Assembly: GCF_000445065.1 (NCBI RefSeq)
Contig: NZ_ATHO01000074.1
Location: 1-37,892 of the forward strand
From: Sphingobium quisquiliarum P25
Lineage (GTDB): Bacteria; Pseudomonadota; Alphaproteobacteria; Sphingomonadales; Sphingomonadaceae
Direction: 5' to 3'
Length of the DNA: 37,892 nt
Numbering within the stretch: the first letter of the stretch is position 1; each line of letters opens with the position of its first letter. Positions 16,640 through 24,414 of this stretch are shown one piece after another. The position numbers and the translations under genes are program-made. The notes beneath the pieces are model-generated. The model was not told where the DNA came from. It searched no databases and worked only from the letters and a program-made list of their open reading frames with translations.

Positions 16640-17263
16640 ATGTCAGTGGCTGACGGACGGTTCGACCTGCTGGAAACCATGGCCTTCGACCCGGTCGAGG
16701 GCATCAGGTTGCTGGAGCTGCATCTTGAGCGGATCAAGACCAGCGCGACGGCGCTGGGTTTCGCCTTCGACCGGCATGACGTCCGCAACGAATTGCAGGC
16801 CGCGACCTTCCGCCTGCGTGAGCGCAGCCGGTTGCGGCTGCTGGTGTCGCGGCGCGGATCGACGGCGATCGAGGTGCGCGAGCATCGCACCTGGCCGCAG
16901 GCGATCATGCATGTGGCGATCGTGCCGCGCGACGTCCCGGCGAGCGACCCGCGCCTGCTGCACAAGACCACCGACCGTTCGCTCTACCGCGACATCCTCA
17001 AGCGCGGCGGCACCTATGAGGTGCTGATGACCGATGCCGGCGGCTTCCTGACCGAAGGCTGCTTTTCGTCCATCTTCGTCGAGCGCGGCGACAAGCTGGT
17101 GACGCCGCCGCTGTCGCGCGGGCTGCTGCCGGGCGTGCTGCGCCGCAGCCTGATCGACATGGGCGAAGCGGTGGAGGACGATCTGCGCCCGTGCGACCTG
17201 CAACAGGGCTTCTTCATCGGCAATGCGGCGCGCGGCATGGTGGCGGCCTCCCTCGTCAAATAG
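16640..17263 (+). CDS. pabC: Aminodeoxychorismate lyase (class IV PLP enzyme)
   Basis: Splits aminodeoxychorismate to 4-aminobenzoate and pyruvate, completing the step begun by the preceding gene. It has 207 residues, shorter than most class IV aminotransferases (about 270). The PLP-lysine motif is LLHKTTDRSLYRD (about 115-127). TEGCFSSIFVERG is the conserved EGxxSNxF-type segment with Ser in place of Asn, and LLPGVLRRSLID is also typical. Short forms of this kind are found fused to PabB. No strong Shine-Dalgarno is visible at the usual distance (GGGGG lies about 15 bases upstream), so coupling to pabB translation is possible. Confidence 0.87.
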   Translation: MSVADGRFDLLETMAFDPVEGIRLLELHLERIKTSATALGFAFDRHDVRNELQAATFRLRERSRLRLLVSRRGSTAIEVREHRTWPQAIMHVAIVPRDVPASDPRLLHKTTDRSLYRDILKRGGTYEVLMTDAGGFLTEGCFSSIFVERGDKLVTPPLSRGLLPGVLRRSLIDMGEAVEDDLRPCDLQQGFFIGNAARGMVAASLVK

Positions 17264-17385
17264 CGGTTCGCCCCGCACCATGCCGCCATCGGCCAACTGG
17301 CGGTTGCCCCGTCCGGCTTAGCGCTCTAAGGAGCCTCGCGTCCGCCGCGCGCGGGCATGAGCATCTTTTGGGAAAGAATGTCACG

Positions 17386-18588
17386 ATGAGCCAGACTTCC
17401 GCTGCCCTCGGCCGCATCCAGCCCTCCGCCACCCTGGCGATGAGCGCGCGTGTGAATGCCCTCAAAGCCGAAGGCGTGGACGTGATTGGCCTGTCGGCGG
17501 GCGAACCGGATTTCGATACGCCCGACTTCGTGAAAGAGGCAGGCATCGCCGCCATCCGCAATAACCTGACCCGCTATACCGATGTCGACGGCACCGCCGA
17601 CCTCAAGGACGCGGTCGCCTTCAAGTTCAAGCGCGACAATGGCCTTGTCTACAAGCGCAGCCAGATCAGCGTGAATTCGGGCGGCAAGCACACGCTGTTC
17701 AACGCGCTGGTGGCGACGGTGGATACGGGCGACGAGGTGATCATCCCCGCGCCCTACTGGGTCAGCTATCCCGACATCGTGAACTTCGCGGGCGGCACGC
17801 CGGTGTTCATCGAAGCCCCGGCGTCCCAGGGTTACAAGATCACCGCCGCGCAGCTAGAGGCGGCGATCACCCCGCGCACCAAGTGGGTGATCCTGAATTC
17901 CCCGTCCAATCCTTCGGGCGCGGCCTATTCGGCGAGCGAGCTGAAGGAACTGGGCGAGGTGCTGCTGCGCAACCCGCATGTGCTGGTGATGACCGATGAT
18001 ATGTATGAGCATGTCTGGTATGCGCCGACGCCCTTCGCCACCATCGCGCAGGTGTGCCCCGATTTGTATGACCGCACCCTGACGGTGAACGGCTGCTCCA
18101 AGGCCTTCTCCATGACCGGCTGGCGCATCGGCTTTGCGGGCGGGCCGGAATGGATGATCAAGGCGATGGGCAAGCTCCAGTCGCAGTCCACCAGCAACCC
18201 CTGCTCGATCAGCCAGGCGGCGGCCGTGGCGGCGCTGACCGGCGAGCAGGACTTCCTGGTGGAGCGTAACGCCGCGTTCCAGAAGCGCCGCGACATGGTG
18301 GTGTCGATGCTGAACGATGCGCCGGGCCTCAACTGCCCGGTGCCTGAAGGCGCTTTCTACGTCTATCCCGACGCCAGCGGCGTGATCGGCAAGACGACGC
18401 CCAAGGGGCAGCTGATCGACAGCGACGAGACGCTGATCGGCTATTTCCTGGACGAAGCGAAGGTGGCCGCCGTCCATGGCGCGGCCTTCGGCCTCTCGCC
18501 CGCCTTCCGCATCAGCTATGCGACGTCGGAAGAGGTGCTGGCGAAGGCCTGCACCCGCATCCAGGAAGCCTGCGCCGCCTTGAAGTGA
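17386..18588 (+). CDS. Aspartate/prephenate-type aminotransferase (class I, PLP)
   Basis: A fold-type I aminotransferase of 400 residues in the Igamma aspartate aminotransferase group. Substrate/PLP landmarks are SAGEPDFDTPDFVKEA, YTDVDGTADLK, NSPSNPSGAAYS (Asn175), the Tyr207 region DDMYEHV, NGCSKAFSMTGWRIGF (PLP Lys239) and the C-terminal FRISYATS with the carboxylate-binding Arg. The start MSQTSAALGRIQPSAT fits the family, and GGGAAAG precedes it. It probably makes aspartate from oxaloacetate; a prephenate aminotransferase activity is known in this group and is possible. It is 122 bases downstream of pabC on the same strand. Confidence 0.93.
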   Translation: MSQTSAALGRIQPSATLAMSARVNALKAEGVDVIGLSAGEPDFDTPDFVKEAGIAAIRNNLTRYTDVDGTADLKDAVAFKFKRDNGLVYKRSQISVNSGGKHTLFNALVATVDTGDEVIIPAPYWVSYPDIVNFAGGTPVFIEAPASQGYKITAAQLEAAITPRTKWVILNSPSNPSGAAYSASELKELGEVLLRNPHVLVMTDDMYEHVWYAPTPFATIAQVCPDLYDRTLTVNGCSKAFSMTGWRIGFAGGPEWMIKAMGKLQSQSTSNPCSISQAAAVAALTGEQDFLVERNAAFQKRRDMVVSMLNDAPGLNCPVPEGAFYVYPDASGVIGKTTPKGQLIDSDETLIGYFLDEAKVAAVHGAAFGLSPAFRISYATSEEVLAKACTRIQEACAALK

Positions 18589-18934
18589 AGAGGGATAGCT
18601 TCGGATCGGGATGATTCCGGCCCGCTCGGGCTGAGCTGTCGAAGCCTCTTCTTCGTCGAGGAGTGAGCCGTTCGACACTCAGCGCGAGCGGAAATCCCGT
18701 ACCCGGCACAGCGCCTTCTCCCCGCGGTCGTGGACGTGAGCGGCGATCCCGTTGCGGTAGCAGGGCCTCCATTTGGAAACGCATTTTTGCCATTCGCGGC
18801 CTTGCGGAAACGGGCTGGCGGCTTATATCGCGTTTCAATCTAAAACCTAAAGACCTCTCCCCGCCGTTAAGCCGGGGCTAAGCCGCCCTCTGTTAGCCCG
18901 CTCATACAAGGGCAAGATCGAAAGGAAGAAGGCC
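18589..18934. other. Gene-free interval with an inverted repeat and putative promoter DNA
   Basis: Over 340 bases without a supported gene. The first third holds the repeat described separately. The rest, from about 18770, becomes relatively AT-rich (tttttgccattcgcgg; atatcgcgtttcaatctaaa) and runs into the leader of the small membrane protein gene, so promoter function is likely but no clear -35/-10 pair can be fixed. Confidence 0.6.
18622..18691. repeat. Imperfect inverted repeat of the same type as the gluQ insert
   Basis: The left arm (18622-18643) contains CCGCTCGGGCTGAGCTGTCG and the right arm (18671-18691) reads TTCGACACTCAGCGCGAGCG. Their pairing is strong with a few mismatches across a 27-base spacer. 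The core CTGAG(n)GTCGAA is shared with the repeat at 1016-1066 in gluQ. It lies just after the aminotransferase gene, as expected of a non-coding interspersed palindromic element. Confidence 0.7.
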
Positions 18935-19108
18935 ATGGTGGCATTTCTGAAGTCCGACCTGTTCCTCCGCTTTCTGGGCGGGTTCGTGATCGGCACGGCT
19001 GGCATGATCGCGCTTCAACCCAGCGATCCGCCCGCGCTGGTCAGCCCGGCCATGGCCGCTTCCGCGAATGCGGCGCCTGACGCCAGCCCGGCCGATGCGG
19101 CGCTCTGA
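18935..19108 (+). CDS. Small single-pass membrane protein, unknown function
   Basis: A 57-residue ORF beginning MVAFLKSDLFLRFLGGFVIG with one hydrophobic segment (about 9-27) and an Ala/Pro-rich tail (ASANAAPDASPADAAL). The ribosome-binding site AAGGAAGAAGG directly upstream is among the strongest in the window, which supports translation despite the small size. Its last 14 bases overlap the msrA start, so the two are likely translationally coupled. It could be a membrane anchor or leader for msrA expression. No family is recognised. It could alternatively be an exported protein with an uncleaved signal. Confidence 0.65.
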   Translation: MVAFLKSDLFLRFLGGFVIGTAGMIALQPSDPPALVSPAMAASANAAPDASPADAAL

Positions 19109-19766
19109 CGGCATAGCCCTTGCCGTCCTCGCGGCCCTTCTGGTCGCTTCCCCCCTGCGCGCCGAGCGGCCGGTCCTTGCGCCGTTGCCCGCCGTCGAAG
19201 CGCCGTCGCGTGAAAAGCTGGAGACGGCCGTCTTCGCGGGCGGCTGCTTCTGGGGCGTGGAAGGCGTTTTCTCGCATGTGAAAGGGGTGCGCTCCGCCGT
19301 CTCCGGCTTTGCTGGCGGGCCGAAGGGGCGCAAGGTCGATTATGAACGGGTCAGCAGGGGCGACACGGGTTTCGCCGAGGCCGTGCGGGTGACCTACGAT
19401 CCCGCGCAGGTCAGCTACGGCACGCTGCTGCGCGTCTTCTTCTCAGTGATCGCCGATCCTACCACGCTCAATTATCAGGGGCCGGACCGTGGCACCCAAT
19501 ATCGCAGCGCGCTGTTCCCGTTGAACGCGGGGCAGGCGAGGGCGGCGCGCGCCTATCTGGCGCAACTGGGCAGGGCGAAGCTGTGGCGCGATCCTATCGT
19601 CACGCGCGTGGAAGGCTTTACCGGATTTCAGGCGGCCGACGCCTATCATCAGAATTTCCTGACCCGGAACCCGCGCCACCCCTATATCCAGCGCTGGGAT
19701 GCGCCGAAGCTTGCGGCTTTCAAGGCGATGTTCCCGAACCTCTATCAGGTCAGACCGGCCGCCTGA
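19095..19766 (+). CDS. msrA: Peptide-methionine (S)-S-oxide reductase, exported
   Basis: Reduces methionine-S-sulfoxide in oxidised proteins. It has 223 residues from the chosen start. An N-terminal signal peptide (basic MRR, hydrophobic IALAVLAALLVASPLRA) predicts export to the periplasm. The catalytic domain holds FAGGCFWGVEG with nucleophile Cys51 and DPTTLNYQGPDRGTQYRSALF, the substrate-pocket segment. No fused MsrB domain and no second resolving Cys are evident, so reduction may depend on an external partner. An upstream ATG at 19068 is in frame, but 19095 gives the better signal peptide and the overlap with the preceding small ORF. Confidence 0.92.
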   Translation: MRRSDGIALAVLAALLVASPLRAERPVLAPLPAVEAPSREKLETAVFAGGCFWGVEGVFSHVKGVRSAVSGFAGGPKGRKVDYERVSRGDTGFAEAVRVTYDPAQVSYGTLLRVFFSVIADPTTLNYQGPDRGTQYRSALFPLNAGQARAARAYLAQLGRAKLWRDPIVTRVEGFTGFQAADAYHQNFLTRNPRHPYIQRWDAPKLAAFKAMFPNLYQVRPAA

Positions 19767-19860
19767 GGATTTTTGATCCGAGGGTGGGGGGTGGCATTCC
19801 CCGTCTTTGATGGCGTGGGAAGAGGGGCGGATAGCGGGCGCCGCCGGTTCGAAACCTCGC

Positions 19861-19943
19861 CGTCCCCGCGCAGGCGGGGACCTATCTCTCCGCGCACGAC
19901 TGGATTGCCGAAGGCGACATGGGTCCCCGCCTGCGCGGGGACG
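19861..19943. repeat. Pair of inverted REP-like palindromes (BIME-like)
   Basis: The 22-base unit at 19861-19882 (contains CCCCGCGCAGGCGGGG, itself a hairpin) recurs as an exact reverse complement at 19922-19943, 39 bases apart. Such a head-to-head pair of palindromes is the hallmark of REP/BIME-type elements. It lies between msrA and a convergent exported-protein gene. Translating it gives the spurious PRRPRAGGDP-type peptide often misannotated as protein. Confidence 0.88.
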
Positions 19944-20018
19944 ACGAGGATGGGTGGGAAGCGGAAAGGCGGGTTTAAGCGGGGATGGCAGTAAAGCTGA
20001 CACGCTGGAAGAGCCCAT

Positions 20019-20366
20019 TCATTTGCACCGTATGTCAGGCCCTTTAGGCACCTTATTGCGAAACGCTACGCTCCACCCATCCACGGTTGAGGGAGTTCGT
20101 CTAAACCGCGCGTCGCATACGTGGCCCTGAGCCTCGAACCTGCATAGAGCAGCCTCGCCGGACCCAGGACGGCAAACTAGCTTCTGCACATTCGGCGGAG
20201 AGCCTTTCCCAACGCCTTCACAAACATCTATGAGCGCGCGGCATACATTTGTTTCGTACGCGACATAGGCTTCCGCAGCAGCGATCGGCGTTGGAGCCGA
20301 CGCTCGGGGCTGGGCGAGCGTGGCAGACGATAATGCAACAAGCCCAAATGCGACTAAATGCTTCAT
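20019..20366 (-). CDS. Exported Cys-rich hypothetical protein
   Basis: A 115-residue protein with a signal peptide (MKHLVAFGLVALSSATLAQP) and six cysteines in the mature part (42, 49, 65, 75, 84, 114), suggesting three disulfides in the periplasm. I do not recognise a family. Start ATG is preceded by GGAGGG at 3-5 bases; an upstream in-frame TTG would put the ribosome site inside the gene, so it is rejected. It is flanked by palindromic repeats on both sides and its codon use looks less GC3-biased than neighbours, which could mean recent acquisition or weak selection. Function unknown. Confidence 0.7.
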   Translation of the reverse strand: MKHLVAFGLVALSSATLAQPRASAPTPIAAAEAYVAYETNVCRALIDVCEGVGKGSPPNVQKLVCRPGSGEAALCRFEAQGHVCDARFRRTPSTVDGWSVAFRNKVPKGPDIRCK

Positions 20367-20655
20367 CAGCCCTCCCAAAATCTCGCGGAATGCTATCGGC
20401 TCAACTGGAGCTAGGCAATGTCAGCATTGCGAAAGGTTCAGGGTGCCAGCGAGCGTCCTGAACTGGTCGAAAGCAGGCATTTCGCCGTCGTCATACTGAA
20501 CTTGTTTCAGCACCCATCTGTCCTCACGGGTGGCAGCCCTGTCTGGAGAGATGGACCCTGAAACGCGTTCAGGGTGACGATGAAGGAAGGCGGGATATGC
20601 TCGCCGTTTGTCGGCCAGCGGCTTATGCAGCCCTGCTGCTCACTCTTAAGCACAT
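20367..20655. other. Gene-free interval carrying interspersed repeats
   Basis: No supported ORF. It holds one clear inverted repeat (listed separately) and, before it, a smaller palindromic stretch (TTCAGGGTGCC...CTGAA, about 20430-20465) that looks like a related degenerate copy. The final part runs into the infC terminator. Confidence 0.55.
20487..20581. repeat. Imperfect inverted repeat, TGAAC/GTTTCAG type
   Basis: Arms of 33 bases (20487-20519 and 20549-20581) match at about 25 positions when one is reverse complemented, sharing CTGAAC(n)GTTTCAG and CCATCT. The spacer is 29 bases. This is a different repeat type from the CCCCGC unit at 19861 and the CTGAG unit at 18622. Confidence 0.7.
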
Positions 20656-20688
20656 GAAAAACGGGCGGAGCCTGTCGCCAAGCCCCGC
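20656..20688 (-). terminator. Rho-independent terminator of infC
   Basis: On the minus strand the stem GCGGGGC / GCTCCGC (one G-U pair, 10-base loop) is followed a few bases later by a T run (GTTTTTC). It starts about 28 bases after the infC stop. Confidence 0.65.
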
Positions 20689-20715
20689 GCGTTAAAGCTT
20701 TCGCTGTCTAGCCGC

Positions 20716-21261
20716 TTACTTAGGAGCCAGCACCATCAGCATCTGGCGGCCTTCCATGCGCGGATAGGCTTCGACCTTGGCGATCTCGCCGACATTTTCC
20801 GCGACGCGCTGGAGCAGCTGCATGCCGAGCTGCTGGTGGCTCAGCTCGCGGCCGCGGAAGCGCAGGGTGATCTTCACCTTGTCGCCGTCGCCGATGAAAT
20901 CATGCACCTTCTTCATCTTCGTATCATAATCATGATCGTCGATGTTCGGACGCATCTTGATCTCTTTGAGTTCCTGCGTCTTCTGGGTCTTGCGGGCGAT
21001 ATTCGCCTTTTTCTGGGCCTCGTACTTATATTTGCCGATATCCAGGAACTTGCAGACCGGCGGGTCGGCGGTCGGCGATACTTCGACCAGGTCCAGCCCG
21101 ATCTCATAGGCGCGCTCGATCGCCTCCTGCGTATACATCACGCCCAGATTTTCGCCTTCGTCGTCGATCACCCGCACCTTGGGCACGGTGATGAACTCAT
21201 TATAACGGGGACCGGACTTCGGCGGCGGCGCCATCGGACGGCGCATCATTGGGGGACGTAT
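20716..21261 (-). CDS. infC: Translation initiation factor IF-3, probable AUA start
   Basis: Binds the 30S subunit, blocks premature 50S joining and checks the start codon. From the proposed AUA start the protein has 181 residues. The N-domain begins [20 protein letters not shown], the linker is Lys-rich ([20 protein letters not shown]) and the C-domain has KIKMRP-like and RFRGREL segments. The start is inferred. The first ATG (21249) has no ribosome site, whereas AGGAGAA sits 8 bases (from AGGAG) before an in-frame ATA at 21261. Rare start codons are a known trait of infC, allowing IF-3 to repress its own translation. thrS lies upstream on the same strand. rpmI and rplT do not follow. Confidence 0.93.
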   Translation of the reverse strand: MRPPMMRRPMAPPPKSGPRYNEFITVPKVRVIDDEGENLGVMYTQEAIERAYEIGLDLVEVSPTADPPVCKFLDIGKYKYEAQKKANIARKTQKTQELKEIKMRPNIDDHDYDTKMKKVHDFIGDGDKVKITLRFRGRELSHQQLGMQLLQRVAENVGEIAKVEAYPRMEGRQMLMVLAPK

Positions 21262-21267
21262 AGCGGC

Positions 21268-21274
21268 TTCTCCT
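21268..21274 (-). promoter_or_regulatory. Ribosome-binding site deciding the infC start
   Basis: Minus-strand AGGAGAA. From AGGAG there are 8 bases to ATA at 21261 but 20 to the first ATG at 21249, so only the ATA lies at a functional distance. Confidence 0.75.
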
Positions 21275-21376
21275 ATAGTGATTCACGAAAATGGCTTTGG
21301 CGGCCTTTAGCGCAAAGCCGAAAGGGGCGGCAAGCCCGCGCGTGCGGAATTACCGGCCCCATGTGGCATCGCTGCC

Positions 21377-23359
21377 TCACGCCATATCGGGAGCGCGCGC
21401 CTCTTTTGCAAGCCGGGCGATCACATCATCGACCGAAAGGATGCTCTGCCCCTCCTTGCCGAGTTCGCGCAGCGCGACCGTGCCCTCGTCCGCTTCGCGG
21501 CGGCCGACGACCAGAAGGTTGGGCACTTTCGCCAGGCTATGCTCACGCACCTTATAGTTGATCTTTTCGTTGCGAATGTCGGTTTCCGCCCGGATGCCCG
21601 CCGCGCGCAGCTTCTCGACGACGTGCTGCGCATAGCCGTCCGCGTCGGACACGATGGTCGCCACCACCGCCTGCACCGGCGCGAGCCAGAGCGGGAACTT
21701 GCCCGCATAATGTTCGATCAGGATGCCGATGAACCGCTCATAGGAACCGAAGATCGCGCGGTGGAGCATGACGGGCCGGTGCCGCTCGCCATCCTCGGCG
21801 ATGTAGGAAGCGTCGAGTCGCTCCGGCAGCACGCGGTCGGACTGGATGGTGCCGACCTGCCACGTCCGCCCGATTGCGTCGGTCAGATGCCATTCCAGCT
21901 TGGGCGCGTAGAAGGCGCCTTCGCCCGGCAGTTCCTCCCAGCCATATTCCGGCGTATCGAGCCCCGCCGCCGCGACGGCGTTGCGCAGTTCCTCTTCGGC
22001 CTTGTCCCACATCTCCTCGGTGCCGAAGCGCTTTTCGGGCCGCAGCGCCAGCTTGATCGAGTAGGTGAAGCCGAAATCCTTGTAGATGCGATCGGCCAGC
22101 GCGCAGAAAGCCCGCACCTCCTCGACGATCTGATCCTCGCGGCAGAAGATATGCGCGTCGTCCTGCGTGAACTGGCGCACGCGCATCAGGCCGTGGAGCG
22201 CCCCGTGCGGCTCGTTGCGATGGCAGCAGCCATTTTCGTAGAAGCGCAAGGGAAGGTCGCGATAGCTCTTGATCCCCTGGCGGAAGATCAGGACGTGCGC
22301 CGGGCAGTTCATGGGCTTGAGCGCCATCCAGTCGGCATCGTCCGACACCAGCGGGCCTTCGTCGGCGACGTTGGGAACCTCGTCAGGGATGACGAACATA
22401 TTCTCGCGATATTTGCCCCAGTGGCCCGACTGCTCCCACTGGCGCGCGTCCATCACCTGGGGCGTCTTGACCTCGCGATAGCCCGCCGCATCGATGGCGC
22501 GGCGCATATAGGCTTCCAGCTCGCGCCAGATGATATAGCCCTTGGGATGCCAGAAGACGGAGCCATGCGCCTCCTGCTGGAGATGGAACAGGTCCATCTC
22601 CGCGCCCAGCTTGCGATGGTCGCGCTTGGCGGCTTCTTCGAGGCGCGTGAGGTGCGCGTCCAGTTGCTTCCTGTTGAGCCAGCCGGTGCCGTAGATGCGC
22701 GAGAGCATCGCATTCTTCTGGTCGCCGCGCCAATAAGCGCCCGACACGCGCGTCAGCTTGAACGCGGCGGGATCGAGCTTGCCGGTAGAGGCGAGATGCG
22801 GCCCCCGGCACATATCCAGCCAGTCGCCGCCCGACCAGTAGACGGTCAGTTCCTCGCCTTCGGGCAGTTCGGCGGCCCATTCCGCCTTGAAGGTTTCGCC
22901 CTCGGCCCGCCAGCGCGCGATCAGGTCCTCGCGCTTCCATACTTCGCGGCGCAGCGGCTTGTCGGCGGCGATGATCTCCCGCATTTTCGCTTCGATCGCG
23001 GGCAGGTCCTCTTCCGTGAAGGGGCGGTCCCTGGGCGCGAAGTCGTAATAGAAGCCGTCATCCGTCGCCGGGCCGAAAGTGATCTGCGTGCCGGGAAACA
23101 GCGCCTGCACCGCTTCGGCCAGGATATGCGCGAAATCGTGGCGCGCCAGTTCCAGCGCGTCCGCCTCGTCCCGCGACGTCACCAAGGCGAGTTGAGCGTC
23201 CTGCTCCAGCGGGCGCATGATGTCGCGCAGTTCGCCATCCACCCGCGCGGCGATGGCGGCCTTGGCCAGACCCGGCCCGATCGCCGCCGCGATATCCGCC
23301 GGAGTAGTGCCGGGCGCGACTTCACGCACGGAACCGTCGGGCAGGGTGATCTTGAGCAT
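21377..23359 (-). CDS. thrS: Threonyl-tRNA synthetase
   Basis: Charges tRNA-Thr. It has 660 residues, the full class II length, with an N-terminal TGS domain ([17 protein letters not shown]), an editing domain with [10 protein letters not shown] (about 75-84), and the catalytic core containing [11 protein letters not shown] with the Zn-ligand Cys. Motif 2 is [18 protein letters not shown], and the C-terminal anticodon domain starts around [11 protein letters not shown]. The ATG at 23359 matches family starts; a TTG three codons earlier is possible. infC follows 115 bases downstream on the same strand, the usual thrS-infC order. Confidence 0.97.
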   Translation of the reverse strand: MLKITLPDGSVREVAPGTTPADIAAAIGPGLAKAAIAARVDGELRDIMRPLEQDAQLALVTSRDEADALELARHDFAHILAEAVQALFPGTQITFGPATDDGFYYDFAPRDRPFTEEDLPAIEAKMREIIAADKPLRREVWKREDLIARWRAEGETFKAEWAAELPEGEELTVYWSGGDWLDMCRGPHLASTGKLDPAAFKLTRVSGAYWRGDQKNAMLSRIYGTGWLNRKQLDAHLTRLEEAAKRDHRKLGAEMDLFHLQQEAHGSVFWHPKGYIIWRELEAYMRRAIDAAGYREVKTPQVMDARQWEQSGHWGKYRENMFVIPDEVPNVADEGPLVSDDADWMALKPMNCPAHVLIFRQGIKSYRDLPLRFYENGCCHRNEPHGALHGLMRVRQFTQDDAHIFCREDQIVEEVRAFCALADRIYKDFGFTYSIKLALRPEKRFGTEEMWDKAEEELRNAVAAAGLDTPEYGWEELPGEGAFYAPKLEWHLTDAIGRTWQVGTIQSDRVLPERLDASYIAEDGERHRPVMLHRAIFGSYERFIGILIEHYAGKFPLWLAPVQAVVATIVSDADGYAQHVVEKLRAAGIRAETDIRNEKINYKVREHSLAKVPNLLVVGRREADEGTVALRELGKEGQSILSVDDVIARLAKEARAPDMA

Positions 23360-23523
23360 GGCGGACAAAGGTCAGGTCTTTCTGTCTATGGGATCGAGCA
23401 GCGCAAAATGCCGCGCTTTCCCCTTAAATGGGCGGCCCCGCCTGTCAATAGAAGGGCGCTTGACGGATCGCGCGGCCGCAGGCATGTTTCAGGTGTTGAT
23501 ATATCATTCAACAGGAGGGGTTA

Positions 23524-23955
23524 ATGGCTTCAAGCTTTGCGCAATCCAACGCTGCCCCATCGGAACGGCCGATGGGCGAGATGAACACCACGCCGCTGAT
23601 CGACGTGATGCTGGTGCTGCTGATCATGTTCATCATCACCATCCCGATCCAGACGCATAAGATCGGGGTCGAATTGCCACACCCGGTGCCGGGTGCTGTC
23701 GAGCCTGACCCGGTCAAGAACAGGTTGAACATCGAAGCGGACGGCAGGATTCGGTGGAACGGCAACGTCATCGACCGGCTGACGCTTCGCCAATATCTTG
23801 CCGCTTCTCTTCGCCTGCCGATCGAGCCGGAACTGCGATTCCAGCCTGACCCCCAGGCGCGCTATGTCGTGGTCAATGAAGTCCTGGCCGACATCCGCCG
23901 CGCGGGCATCAAGAATATGGGCTTTGTCGGAAACGAACGATACGCCGCTTTCTAG
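23524..23955 (+). CDS. ExbD/TolR family biopolymer transport protein
   Basis: A 143-residue inner-membrane protein with one helix containing the proton-path Asp (MNTTPLIDVMLVLLIMFIIT) and a periplasmic domain ending AGIKNMGFVGNE. ExbD/TolR works with ExbB/TolQ to couple the proton gradient to TonB or Tol-Pal. No ExbB/TolQ partner is adjacent, so it is an orphan gene. The ribosome site AGGAGGGG before the ATG is very strong. It is divergent from thrS. Confidence 0.9.
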   Translation: MASSFAQSNAAPSERPMGEMNTTPLIDVMLVLLIMFIITIPIQTHKIGVELPHPVPGAVEPDPVKNRLNIEADGRIRWNGNVIDRLTLRQYLAASLRLPIEPELRFQPDPQARYVVVNEVLADIRRAGIKNMGFVGNERYAAF

Positions 23956-23980
23956 CTGAATAGCTTTAACTACCGCAACA

Positions 23981-24041
23981 TTCCCGAGCAGGCGGGAGTT
24001 TGGCTCCGCCGTCCGAACTGGGCTCCTGCCTGCGTAGGAGC
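23981..24041. repeat. Degenerate REP-like palindromes
   Basis: TTCCCGAGCAGGCGGGAG (23981-23998) and CTCCTGCCTGCGTAGGAG (24023-24040) are each imperfect hairpins with related GCAGGC/GCCTGC cores in opposite orientation. They resemble a decayed version of the inverted pair at 19861-19943. They lie in the convergent space between exbD and dsrE, and may also serve as a transcription barrier. Confidence 0.5.
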
Positions 24042-24048
24042 ACGATAG

Positions 24049-24414
24049 CTAGGCAAACAGCAGTCGCGCCTCGTCCGTCGTCTGTTGAAGGAAGGACAAC
24101 GGCCCGCTCGTCTCCACGCCTTCGGGCAGCCTATCGGCGGAGAGTCCCGCCAGCATCAGTCCGCTCTGGCAGGCGAGCATAGTGACGCCCAGCGCCAGCG
24201 CCTCTTCCAACACCATGGCGAGGCTGGGCAGTCCGGCCGCCCGGTGCGTTTCGTCCAGCGGCGCGTCAATGGGGGGCCTGAGCAGCGCCACGGCATCCAG
24301 TTGCAGGAAGAGGCTCGCCCGCCCGCCCAGCGCCGCCTGTGCGCAGGCCAGGACCAGCGCGCCGCGCAGCCGTTCCGCATCCGCCGTGGTGACGATGATC
24401 CTCAGGTCGCGCAT
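24049..24414 (-). CDS. DsrE/DsrF-like sulfur-relay family protein
   Basis: A 121-residue soluble protein with the alternating alpha/beta pattern of the DsrE fold ([51 protein letters not shown]). Cys82 in the LACQSG segment is where DsrE/TusD proteins carry the persulfide-accepting cysteine. Function in sulfur transfer is inference. It overlaps the moeB/thiF stop by 13 bases and is the last gene of the operon, hinting that it accepts sulfur from, or shares a pathway with, the neighbouring adenylyltransferase. Confidence 0.85.
   Translation of the reverse strand: MRDLRIIVTTADAERLRGALVLACAQAALGGRASLFLQLDAVALLRPPIDAPLDETHRAAGLPSLAMVLEEALALGVTMLACQSGLMLAGLSADRLPEGVETSGPLSFLQQTTDEARLLFA

Noticed and set aside
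18960..19030. msrA start further upstream or a fusion with the small membrane ORF
   Set aside because: The two are in different frames, and the ATG at 19095 gives a complete signal peptide.
19443..20018. Minus-strand frame with PRRPRAGGDP-like peptides between msrA and the exported-protein gene
   Set aside because: It is the translation of the REP-like palindrome pair and the antisense of the msrA end; such peptides are a known annotation artefact.
21539..23524. Plus-strand open frame of over 600 codons antisense to thrS
   Set aside because: An antisense shadow: thrS on the minus strand has complete synthetase motifs, and the antisense protein has none.
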